A stretch of DNA of 64,000 nucleotides from Lantana camara. Lineage: Eukaryota; Streptophyta; Magnoliopsida; Lamiales; Verbenaceae. Made by a program: the position numbers and the translations under genes. The notes beneath the pieces are model-generated. The model worked only from the letters and a program-made list of their open reading frames with translations, did no database searches and was not told the origin of the DNA. The DNA is taken from the NCBI GenBank assembly GCA_037501455.1, contig CM074860.1:37768501-37832500 (forward strand). The letters are read 5' to 3'. Shown here piece after piece: positions 12,069 through 22,517 of the stretch; the first letter of the stretch is position 1; every line of letters begins with the position of its first letter.

Positions 12069-13150
12069 TGTAACAGCCCAAAACAGGGCCTGGATGAAAA
12101 CAGTAAGTTAAGGCAGTGGTAAAGCGTTTATAGACCGTGATCCAACTTTTTGAATCATCATGCATTGCATTCTTACATAAACTTTGTGCTCGTATTTGTT
12201 CTGACATGCTTTAAGGGGGAATTCTTGACCTTTGATACAGTTTACTATTCATAACCCGAGCCTACCTTGTTCATATTGCTACTCGAACCCTAGAGGTTCA
12301 TCACACATGTTTCCCAATCATTTGAACTTATTTCCCGAACTCAGAAAGTCTTTCTTGAGCCATAAGGGTATTTTTGGAACTTACCGACCAAAGTTACTAT
12401 TCATCAAAAAATGAGCTTTTGATTCTGATACCTTTTTCAACCCAAGTTACAGTCGAATCGATCCTTGAGTCGAGATGAGTCTTTTGATATTATTCTTGGC
12501 TTGGAAATCCATTCCGGAACTTTGTTTTATTGAAAACGTTTTTGAAAACCCTAATTTACTATTCCTTTTACGAACGGTTTTCATTCGGAAAATGTTTTCT
12601 CATCGGATTTGCACTACTTGAGCTATTTCAAGATTTTTGAGATGTTTTACAACTCTTGATTCAAACCCTAGCTTGAAATTTTGAAGCGTACGTTCGTACG
12701 TGAGAATTCACTATTCATCCTACGTTTTCAACTTTTTAACGGTAAAACGTTTTATAGTCGATTTTGGAATCAAAACGCTTCTCGATTTATTTCTTGAATT
12801 TTGGAAGCAATCCGGACTTGAAAATCATTCTAGAAAGTCGTTTTTCACTCATGTCGAGTTTCGAGCTCAAAACTTTTATTCACTAAAACTAATGTATCTT
12901 TCAAACGGTAAATCCGATTTCGACGAATGAATATGCGTTTCGAAGCTAATTTTCTTGCCGTCGGAATGGTTATACTTCCAGCCACTTATCCTCGAGCCTT
13001 GGGGGACGAAATTATAGAAATACCCCCAGCAGCCCCATTTTTACCTTCTTAATCCCTAAAGCTTCTAGAAGATACAAGTGGATGAACTCTGGTTTTGCTC
13101 TCCTACCCTTAAGCCATCTCTAGTTGCAAGGTGAGGGGCTTCTTCACACC

Positions 13151-13158
13151 TATATATA
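13151..13158 (+). promoter_or_regulatory. Probable TATA box of the G2 5' LTR
   Basis: ACACCTATATATACCCC is a classical TATA context about 1.08 kb into the LTR, followed by a pyrimidine-rich stretch (13210-13255). The same site is conserved in the 3' LTR at 23545-23552. A start near 13180-13200 would put most of the LTR in the transcript leader. Confidence 0.6.
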
Positions 13159-13959
13159 CCCCTCTCATGGCATTTGAATCCTTGCTCAAAGTCTTGTGTT
13201 AACAAGCACTCCTCTCTCCCTCCTTTCCCTCATTGTCGTCGGCATCCCCTCCCATTGTAGCTAGGTTAGTTTGTTTTGTTTATGTTATGTTAGTTTAGTT
13301 TATGTTTTTATGTTATGGTATGTTTATATTATGTTTAGGTTGGGTCTTAGGGTCTTCCCTAAGCCATATAGGATTTTATTTTATGCATTTATTATATAGT
13401 TTTCATGATATGTTTTGATAGTTGTTTATATGTTTTAATTGTTTAGTATATGCTTGAATATGTTATGAATTGCTCTAGTATATGCTTTGATCATGTGATA
13501 TGATTGATATATTATGAGAATTGATGCATGATTATGGAATTTGAATTATGTTCATGCATGTTAGCTAATGGAATAGTGATATACAATTAATTATGTCACA
13601 ACTTGTTACATGTTGATATGGAATTAAATTGTTACATGTTACATGCCTAAAGGTTTATGATATATGATATGATATGATATGAGATATGTTGTGACATGTT
13701 GTCACATTGTTATATGACTCTTGAATTATGAATTGAGCTTATGTTATGATTTGGATTAATGGATTAGTGCCTTGATTATGTTATACACTTTAATAGTGTC
13801 ACATGTTATAACCTAAGATAGAATAGTGTTTCATAACTTGATCTTATGCCTTAATTGGACCTCTTAACTATAGGTTATACCTTTAACCTAGATCACACTT
13901 GATTATATTAACATGAACTTGAAACTATAGGTTATAATCAAGATCATAATTTAATTTGG

Positions 13960-14038
13960 GTGTGTGTGTGTGTGCATGCCGTGTGTGTGTGTGTTCGTGC
14001 ATGGTGTGTGTGTGTACCGTGTGTGTGTGGGTGTGTGT
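13960..14038 (+). repeat. Interrupted TG microsatellite in the G2 LTR
   Basis: (TG)n runs are broken by CATGCC, TTCGTGCATGG and TACCG. The same tract is in the 3' LTR (about 24325-24406) with small length differences. Confidence 0.9.
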
Positions 14039-14075
14039 ATAGTAAGGGTTTGACCCGACCCTTTGACCCGACATG

Positions 14076-14150
14076 TGAATAATAACCTGTGAATAGTAAT
14101 TGTGAATAGTAATCTGGAATAGTACTTTTGAATAGTACTCTTGAATAGTA
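14076..14150 (+). repeat. Short tandem repeats with GAATAGTA core in the G2 LTR
   Basis: About six units of 12-14 bp share GAATAGTA (TGTGAATAGTAAT, TTGAATAGTACT and similar). They are also present in the 3' LTR at about 24441-24521. Confidence 0.8.
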
Positions 14151-15054
14151 AAAATGAATTAAAACTTGTGCTTTCTCTGTAGACATTTGCACTTAGGGTT
14201 TCCATATCCAGGGTCTAAAATGTGTTTTCAAAATGTGTTTTCTTTCGTGGACTTGTTTCTTAACCTAAGGTTTACGATAGGATTTATAATTTGACTAAAG
14301 CTTACTCGGTTATAGTAAGATCATAGTCTAACGTTAAGAGTAACTCACTTTGACGTATTCCTTTGTGTGTTACCTTTCTTGAGTACCTTAAATGGTATTA
14401 CTCTCTTGTGTTACATGTTCCTTGTTCATTTGTTTCTTGCATTTCATATGCATCTTGGTTAGTAGTGGGTCTTAGTTGTTAAGCTCACTCTAGTACGCCA
14501 CCTACAGGAGTTAAAGTTGAGCACTGGGATCCCCTGGGCACCGCATAATCTGTCTACCTTCCTTTGTTACTATTAGGTGAGGTGAAGTTATAAATGTTTT
14601 CCAACTGGAACCACGATTATACTATCGTATCATATGTTTTGAAATTCAAAGGTAAACCATGTTTTGAACTACTCCCTTTTATTGGGACATTCTCTTGAAA
14701 GGATCATTCATACTTTAAAAGTATATCTTGATCAACAGTACATGTTTTCCAAAGTTCTGCATTCTTGTTCAAAGACAGTTACATGTTTTGCATATGTTTT
14801 CAAAGTACAGTTTACAGACAGAATCACATGTTTTCAAACAGAATCATATGTTTTACAGACAGCATCATATGTTACAGTTACAGTTTCACATGTTATAGTT
14901 AGCATACTGGAGTGATACTCTGGTCACTGCTAATCTTAAATGCAAGCATACAGTTTACAGTTTGGGCCCGGCGGTTATGTGTGGAGGTGATGCTCGGGAG
15001 GTGAGCGCCAACGACATCACCAATACCGGCCGCCACACTTAGACAATTGACACC

Positions 15055-15081
15055 GACTTTTAACAGGAGGTTTGTTAAGTC
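15055..15081 (+). other. GGAG-loop hairpin in the G2 LTR
   Basis: Arms GACTT-(TT)-AACA (15055-15065) and TGTTAAGTC (15073-15081) enclose the loop GGAGGTT. The same loop core is found in hairpin II of the other gypsy LTR families. A second perfect stem, TGGGAAC/GTTCCCA, follows at 15095-15101 and 15115-15121. Upstream, GGTGATG/CATCACC also pairs. Confidence 0.65.
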
Positions 15082-15203
15082 AGGACAATTTATCTGGGAA
15101 CGGACAGCAAATCTGTTCCCATTACATGTTTACAGGTCGCCTAGGGCTAGCTACCCGAAGTGACAACCGGTGGAGGATGGTGCATGTTTGTATGTGTTGG
15201 TAA

Positions 15204-15356
15204 GAGTTGTTGTTGACCTTGGTCCAATAGTCTACTTTGTGCGGAGTTGTTGTTGACCTTGGTCCAATGCTCTACTTTATGTGGGGTTATTGTTGATCTT
15301 GGTCCGATACTCTACTATACGTGGAATTATTGTTGATCCTGGTCTGATGCTCAACC
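15204..15356 (+). repeat. 40-bp tandem repeat, about 3.8 units, in the G2 LTR
   Basis: Units at 15204-15243, 15244-15283, 15284-15323 and a partial one from 15324 share TTGTTGACCTTGGTCCAAT and CTCTACT. The array recurs in the 3' LTR from 25571 to about 25723. Confidence 0.9.
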
Positions 15357-16228
15357 AAATCATATTTTCTGGAGTAAGGATGGAGGAGCCTAGCTTGCGG
15401 GCAAAATTCTGTTTCATAAAGGATGGTTCATATGTGGAAAAGTTCACTTTACCCTTATCCCGTTTTATGAAAGAACTATGAACCATCAACAGCATATGCG
15501 TGCGCGTGTGATAGTATTCATGAAAATGTTTTATAACGTGCATTCTTTTACAGCATCGCATTCAAAGAGTTTTATCAACCGAACTTGTTTCAAGTTCTTC
15601 TTTAAAGCATTGTATTTAACAGTTTCGAAATTTACTTCAAGTTCTTTAATTCAGTACTTTCTTTAAAGTATTCCCTCACTTAGTCCTTTTGACTAATACC
15701 TCTCCCGTTTTCTTGCCTCGTGGTTTCAGGTCTTGCAGCCGCAGTCTAGAGGTATCTTGAAGCTCTAGATTGTCATTTTTGTTTCTGTCAGGACTTAGTA
15801 TTACTTCCTTTTGTGTCCTGCATATGTTTTATGGCTGCATCACTTGATACTTCTGTATATGTTTCTGAATACTTGAGTATCTTTGTTATACTCTTTCTGC
15901 TACTCTGTTACCGATACATTTAACTCTGCTATATCGGTACTTATATGTTTATATGTTATATGTTCTGATATGCCGAGTCTCTCTTACGCGATCAATATGT
16001 TCTTGCTTGTTACATGCCATCACGCACATGTTTTGAAAAGTTTTAAAATACTCTGATTTTCCGCTGCATAGCCACATCGTTGTACATGTATAGTTCTGAT
16101 AGACAGCCGTTCGCTGGAGTATTTCTTGAGTGATGGCTCACACCATTACTTGAGAGGTGCTTCGGTACGGGGGTTGAGACGCCGCTCTCCTCTTGTTCTG
16201 GTACGGGTGGGGGCGTTACAGCCTGAGG

Positions 16229-16240
16229 TGGTATCAGAGC
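16229..16240 (+). promoter_or_regulatory. Primer-binding site of G2
   Basis: TGGTATCAGAGC lies 8 bp after the LTR end and is complementary to the 3' end of initiator tRNA-Met. A donor-like AA/GTAAGA follows at 16251, a possible splice site in the leader. Confidence 0.95.
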
Positions 16241-16407
16241 ATCGGGTTAAGTAAGAAGAGACTTAACCTAGATTGCTCTCATGTTGCATCATGGATTGTT
16301 CACGCATTGCATCCAGGATCATTCTCATATTGCATCGAGACAGGATATTTGGGGATTGCATGGTTCTGTTATCTGGATTTCATATATGTGGTATCTTCTG
16401 TATAGCT

Positions 16408-17088
16408 ATGGCAGTTCAGCCACACCAGGATCCTAATCAGCAGATGGATGAGGCTTTCTTTGAGCAGTTTGAGGTCCCGCGTACTGTGGCAGTTTCTCGC
16501 CGTGGAGGCACTCGTTTCTACACTTGGCGTAGGTCTAGGAACAATGGCAGACCTGGGTATTCCTATCCTAACAGAGTTGTGCACTATCTCGAGTCTGAGA
16601 GAGATGGTTACTTTCAGGAGTATCAAAGGACCCGTGAGGTCAGGTTGGAGTCTCTGCGCTATCAGGATCAGTCACTGCAGTACCAGATTGATAGGGACAT
16701 CGCTCGTGAGCATGCTGCAGAGATGACTCATATTGCTGATCAGAGGGCTGCTCGTATTGCTGAGCTGGAGGCAGATCTTATGCAGATGACTATCGATCGC
16801 GACACCTCTATGGAGCGTCACCAGCACTACCGTGCCCGTGTGAGAGCTCGCCTGTATGATACCTATCACTTATCCGATGAGCAGGCAGTTGAGGAGGTCG
16901 AGGGTCAGGATGTCAGTCAGGCCTCTCAGGAGCCCGAGCCTATGCAGGATCAGTCTGATGGAGGCGATGGAGGGTCTGATGATGATGATGATGGCGGAGA
17001 TGATCCAGCAGGACACGGACAGGGTGAGGTCATTGCCGTTTCTGATGACACCACCAGGGGTTCTTTGGACCACAGTTATCAGGGTTGA
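16408..17088 (+). CDS. Extra ORF upstream of gag in G2 (226 aa, coiled-coil-like, acidic tail)
   Basis: The reading frame is intact between the PBS and gag, on the sense strand. It is open from an earlier ATG at 16273, but I choose the ATG at 16408 because the 45 residues before it are an uncharged, hydrophobic and Cys-rich leader-like translation. Residues about 1-60 are basic and aromatic-rich (RRGGTRFYTWRRSR). Residues about 60-165 are charged, Gln/Glu/Arg-rich and alpha-helical in look (REHAAEMTHIADQRAARIAE), suggesting a coiled coil. The tail is acidic, with a run of Asp. No zinc finger, protease or polymerase motif is present, and I do not recognise the family. The frame is uninterrupted while gag-pol beside it has three stops. 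Additional ORFs in this position are known in some plant gypsy groups (Ogre/Tat), with unclear roles. A structural or accessory role is only a guess. Confidence 0.65.
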   Translation: MAVQPHQDPNQQMDEAFFEQFEVPRTVAVSRRGGTRFYTWRRSRNNGRPGYSYPNRVVHYLESERDGYFQEYQRTREVRLESLRYQDQSLQYQIDRDIAREHAAEMTHIADQRAARIAELEADLMQMTIDRDTSMERHQHYRARVRARLYDTYHLSDEQAVEEVEGQDVSQASQEPEPMQDQSDGGDGGSDDDDDGGDDPAGHGQGEVIAVSDDTTRGSLDHSYQG

Positions 17089-17906
17089 TTGCTGATGGGA
17101 GATTTCTGTATATAGTACTGATACATATATATCTATCTATGGATGGCGGACGTATAGCCGGGACAGTTCAGGACTGACTTTTGGATGAGAGGATGTATAG
17201 CTCTGGTAGATGATCCCCGACTTTTGGCACCACGGATGACGGTTCAGATGACTTGGTACCTACTAGGTTATTTTCAGCAGGGTTGGACGGATTGGTAAGG
17301 CCTGTAAGGGAGTCAACTCGATAGTATCGGGTCCTCCCCATTTTGAATTAATACTGTTAACATGTGGCCTGTAGTAAATTTTACCAAACCTTGCACAGTT
17401 ATAACACTTTCGGCTTTATGTTGAATATCTGTTTACTGTTTTCCATAACTGTCATTGCATGAGTCTTAGAGTTGCTTCAAGATACCATTAGGACCGTTGA
17501 TAGGATCATGCCATTTCATTTATTGATAGCATGCTATTATTCTTGATATGATGAATACGCTTCTGGATATGTTGATCATGTTATAGTTCTTGTTGATTTG
17601 ACAGTACACGTTCTGTTCCCGTTCTACATGTTGATCATGTTTTGGGATATGTTATACATGTTTCTGATATGTTGATATGTTGCCCGAGCTTCTGTTCTCG
17701 TTTACATGATGTCTGACAATTGTTTCTGATTATATGATATGTTTGGAGATCTTGAATGTTTGCTGACATGTTGTTATGGGAATGTGTTGTTCTCATACTT
17801 ATATGTGACTACGTGAGAATGTGAATACGTGGTTACGGATTCTGTGAATCATTATATGTCATGCATCGAATATATGTATCTGAATGCTTATGAATTCAGT
17901 AACAAC
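17089..17906 (+). other. Non-coding spacer between the extra ORF and gag of G2
   Basis: About 0.8 kb is T/G-rich with repeated ATATGTTGATCATGTT-like phrases (17568-17690). No reading frame is supported. An acceptor-like TTATGAATTCAG/TAAC ends six bases before the gag ATG, so splicing over the extra ORF is possible but unproven. Confidence 0.6.
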
Positions 17907-20900
17907 ATGCCACCGAGAAGAGCACCCCGGAATCGTGTACCACCACTGCCACCCCAAAGAGATGTCACGCCACCCCCTGAAAGAGAAAGAACTCCGGAAT
18001 TAAGGGATGTGCTACGATAATTTATGAGGGCTTGTGCACCGAGAGATAATCCTCCTAATGAGAGATCATTAGAGAAGTTTCTGAGGATGAATCCGCCTAA
18101 GTTCTATGGAGAACCGAACGACATAAAGGCTGAGAATTGGATTACCAGTCTTGAGAAGATTTTCGAGGCTATGGAGATCTACCCAGAGGATCGTGAACGA
18201 GTTCGGTATGCTACTTTTCTTATGGAAGGAGCTGCATACAATTGGTGGAAGCACGTTCAGCATATGTGGATCGAGAATAACGTTGAAGGAAGTTGGGATG
18301 AGTTTATCAGAGAGTTTCAGCAGAAGTATACGCCTCAAGTGACTCGTGATGCACGAGAGGCTGAGTTTATGAGTCTGGTTCAGGGAACTATGAATGTGAT
18401 GGAGTATGAAGCTAGGTTTGTGAGGCTGATCAAGTATGTGCCTCATATTCTGAATGATGAGCGTCGCAAGACAAAGAGGTTTATTGATGGACTGAAGCCC
18501 GAACTTCAGTTGGCACTTGTATCTTTGGTTATTGAGACCTACAACCAGGCTGTTGACAGAGCGCTAAGGGTTGAGGATGCACACAAGGAGATCAAGATAA
18601 CTACTGCCCGTCAAGGACCTTCTAACCCTAAGCCTTATCAAGGTAATAAGCGACCTTCCGGATCTTTTCCCCAAGGAACTGGAAAGAGGCCAATGGTAAC
18701 ACCACAGCGTCAGCAGTAGAATGCTCCACTGAAACAGCAAGCACAAAAGCAGAAAGCGCCACAGCAGTACCAGAGGGCGCCACAACAGCAGAGAGCACCT
18801 CAGCCAGGTCCAGAGGAAATTGTTTGCCGATATTGTCGCCGAACGGGACACACTGAGGAGAACTGTCGCAAGAAAGCTGGACAGTGTTTCGCGTGTGGTT
18901 CCCCTGAGCACCAGATGGATAGTTGCCCGCACAAGATCAGGAGATTTGGGGTCCAGGATAAAGGAAAAGCAGTGGTGGGTACGACGAACAAACCGGTGGT
19001 CAGAGGCAGAGCTTATGCTTTGGATGGTAAGGAGGAGGTTGATCCTTCGCCTGTTGTGGAAGGTATTGTGCACATTCTTAACACGCCAGTTAAGGTCTTG
19101 TATGACCCTGGTGCTACGCATTCATTTGTTGCTTCTAAATTATGTGCGCATTTACAGTTTCCGCTTGAATACTTGCCATATAAATTTGAAGTGAGTTCTC
19201 CTTTGGGAACTTGCCTTGTTACGGATCAAGTATATAAACGCTGCCCTATATGTATTGGTACCTGTTGTTACCCGACGGATCTGATTGAGTTACCGATGAC
19301 GAGATACGAGGTTATACTTGGTATGGATTGGTTGTCTAAGTACCGAGCTAAGTTGGATTGTTACAAGAAAGAGATCATCTTGGAAGAAGATGAAAGTGGG
19401 ACATCAGAAGGGAAAGTTGAGAAGTTATCAGTGATTTCTTCGATGGAAGCTAAGAAGTTGATTCAAAAAGGAGCTAGTGGAATTGTGGCTTATCTTTTGA
19501 ATAGACCGAAAGATCAACTTAAGATCGAAGAAGTGGAAGTGGTGAACGAATTCTTAGATGTGTTTCCTGAGCATTTAGATTCGTTACCTCCTGACCGAGA
19601 GTTGGAGTTTACGATCGAGACGATATCAGGAGCTGAGCCGTACTCGAAGACACCTTATAGAATGGCTCCAGCTGAATTAGATGAACTAAGAAAGCAATTG
19701 GACGAGTTGATTGAGTCAGGATATGTTCGACCGAGCACCTCGCCGTGGGGAGCGCCTGTGCTTTTCGTTAAGAAGAAGGATGGATCATTGCGTTTATGCA
19801 TTGACTTTCGGGAGCTGAACAGGATGACAATTAAGAATAAGTATCCTCTCCCTCATATCGAAGAGATGTTCGATATACTACAAGGATCAAAGGTCTACTC
19901 CAAGTTAGATCTAAGACAAGGGTATTATCAGTTGAAGATCAGGGAAGCAGATATTCCGAAGACTGCTTTCAACAGCCGATATGGACATTATGAGTTTGTC
20001 GTAATGCCGTTTGGTTTGACGAACGCACCAGCTGCATTCATGGATATGATGCACCATATATTCAAGCCGTTTCTCGACAAGTTTGTAGTGATCTTCATCG
20101 ACGATATTTTGGTATTTTCGAAGACACCGGAGGAACATGCTGAACATCTTCGAATCGTGTTACGCACTTTGCTGGATCACAAGCTATATGCAAAGTTCAG
20201 TAAATGTGAGTTCTGGCTTGAGAGAGTTACATTTCTCGGACACATCATATCAGGATCTGGAATCGAAGTAGATCCCTCGAAGATCGAAACGATCATGGAT
20301 TGGAAGTCACCGAAGAATCCTTCAGAAGTAAGGAGTTTTCTGGGATTAGCTGGTTACTACCGGAGGTTTGTCAAAGATTTCTCAAAGATAGCTACACCTC
20401 TCACTAAGTTGACAAAGAAAGAAGGAAAGTTTGAATGGACGGAGAAGTGTGAGCAAAGTTTTCAAAGATTGAAAGAGATGCTAACAACTGCACCCGTGTT
20501 AGCGTTACCAGAAGGAAAATAAGGATATACAGTCTACACCGATGCTTCGAAAGAAGGACTAGGAGGAGTTTTGATGCAGAATGGAAAGGTGATTGCGTAT
20601 GCATCAAGGAAACTCAAAACGCATGAAGTCAACTACCCGACACATGATTTGGAGTTAGCCGCGAAAATTTTTGCTCTGGGAAAATGGAGACATTACCTGT
20701 ATGGAGTTACGTTTGAGATCTTTACTGATCATAAGAGCCTGCGATATCTATTCACTCAGAAGGAGTTGAATATGCGACAGAGGAGATGGATGGAATTTCT
20801 GGAGGACTACGATTGCATTATTCAATACCATCCAGGAAAGGCGAATGTTGTAGCCGATGCACTAAGCAGGAAAGTTCATTTGGCACAGATTTCTGCCAAC

Positions 20901-22517
20901 CCCGAGGTTGATAAAAGAGAAAGAATGGAGGTGATAACTAAAGCTCGAATCGCGAACGTTGTGATGATATCACCTTTGAAAGAACAAGTGCTGGAGGCAC
21001 AGAAGAACGACGAGTGGATCAAGAAATGTCTCGAATCTAAGGAGAAAGATGATGAGACCAAGTTCAAGGTTGATGAACATGGAATATTGAGGTACAAAGG
21101 TCGAGTATGTGTACCAACTATTTTGAGGAAAGAGATTCTCGACGAAGCGCATAAGACTAAGTACACGATACATCCCGGAGGCACTAAGATGTATCAAGAT
21201 GTTAAGACGCATTTCTGGTGGAACGGAATGAAGAGAGACATAGCCAACTATGTCAAGAAGTGCTTAACTTGTCAGAAACTTAAAGCTGAGCACCAGAAAC
21301 CGAGTGGGAAGTTGCAACCATTACCGATTCCGACTTGGAAGTGGGAGCAAATCACGATGGATTTTGTCACTGGATTACCCAAAGTCAGAGGAGGACAAGA
21401 TAGTATCTGGGTGATCATTGATCGATTGACAAAGTCAGCACACTTTTTGCCAGTTAAGACAACGGATAAGGTCAACACGTTGGCAAAGCTGTATCAACAA
21501 GAGATTGTTAGATTACATGGAGTCCCGAACAGTATAGTCTCGGACAGAGATCCGAAATTCAAGTCGCACTTGTGGAAAGAAATTCAGACTTTGATGGGAA
21601 CGAAGTTGAACTTCAGTACTGCAGCGCATCCTCAGACGGATGGACAATCAGAAAGGATGATCAAATACTTGGAAGATATGCTAAGAGCTTGCGCTTTGGA
21701 CTTCCAGGAAAGTTGGAAAGATTGTTTACCTCTTGTGGAGTTTGCATACAACAATAGTTATCAAGCTTCTATTAAAGCTGCTCCGTATGAAGCTCTGTAT
21801 GGAAGGAAATGTAGATCCCCGTTATACTGGGATTTAGATGAAGCCAGATGTACTGAGGAAGGACCGATCAGAGTGAATTCAGCTAAATGGATAAGAGAAA
21901 CGACAGAAAAGATTCAGATCATTCGCCAGAGAATGAAAGCTGCCCAGGACAGGCAGAAGAGTTATGCTGATCGACGAAGAAGGGATTTGGAATTCGTAGA
22001 GGGCGAAAATGTATTTCTGAAGGCATCGTCAAGAAAAGGGTTTTCTCGAATTGGGAAAGGTGGAAAGTTAAACCCGAGATATGTTGGACCGTATGAGATA
22101 CTAGAGAGAGTCGGACCGACAGCTTATAGATTGGATTTGCCTGTAGGTCTAACAGGAATCCACAACGTATTTCATGTATCTCAGCTTTGCAAGTGTTTCT
22201 CGGATGAGACAGAGGTTGTGCCGGTAGAGGAGATACCGTTGGAACCGGATCTGACTTATGTTTTGAAACCCGCTAAGATTCTAGATAGGAAGTTTCAGGA
22301 GCTGAGGAATAGGAAGATTCCTTTGGTTAAAGTCCTTTGGAAGGGACATGGGACAGAAGAGGCAACCTGGGAGACAGAAGAGAAAATGCAGAAACATCAC
22401 CCTGAGTTGTTTGCAGTTACAGCGGAAGAATCTGAGGATAGATTCTCTTTAAGGAGGGGTGATTGTAACAGCCCAAAACAGGGCCTGGATGAAAACAGTA
22501 AGTTAAGGCAGTGGTAA
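17907..22517 (+). pseudogene. G2 gag-pol polyprotein, single frame with three nonsense codons
   Basis: The start is ATG 17907 (MPPRRAPRNRV). All parts lie in one frame, broken by TAA 18018-18020, TAG 18717-18719 and TAA 20520-20522. Order: gag capsid region (about 18090-18500); two zinc knuckles of CX2CX4HX4C form (CRYC from 18825, CFAC from about 18882); aspartic protease with DPGATHSF (about 19105); reverse transcriptase with [15 protein letters not shown] and the active site FIDDILVF (about 20094); RNase H beginning YTDASKEG (the third stop sits just before it) and ending near ADALSRK; integrase with HX-HX/CLTC zinc region, [15 protein letters not shown] and GQSER; then a chromodomain-like tail ([17 protein letters not shown]). 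This order and tail fit a chromovirus, most like Tekay/Del. The first two stops replace probable Gln codons, as expected of C-to-T changes. The frame runs through the PPT and 18 codons into the 3' LTR before its stop, unlike G4. Confidence 0.92.
22451..22463 (+). promoter_or_regulatory. Polypurine tract of G2
   Basis: AAGGAGGGGTGAT directly precedes the 3' LTR. This is the usual plus-strand primer site. Here it lies inside the end of the pol frame. Confidence 0.8.

Larger units (their letters stand above)
12069..16220 (+). repeat. 5' LTR of G2 (4152 bp)
   Basis: The boundaries are set by the 3' LTR copy at 22464, the target duplication and the PBS. Compared with the 3' LTR there are scattered substitutions and an extra stretch of about 50 bp in a T/G-rich region near 13280-13330. 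Contents include a TATA box (13151), TG repeats (13960), GAATAGTA repeats (14076-14150), the GGAG-loop hairpin (15055-15081) and 40-bp tandem repeats (15204). Confidence 0.95.

Noticed and set aside
13944..14205. Minus-strand reading frames rich in His-Thr over the G2 LTR (also 24309-24572)
   Set aside because: They are translations of the TG microsatellite, antisense to the element.
18564..19121. 185-aa minus-strand frame opposite G2 gag-pol
   Set aside because: It is a shadow of the coding strand, without domain signals.
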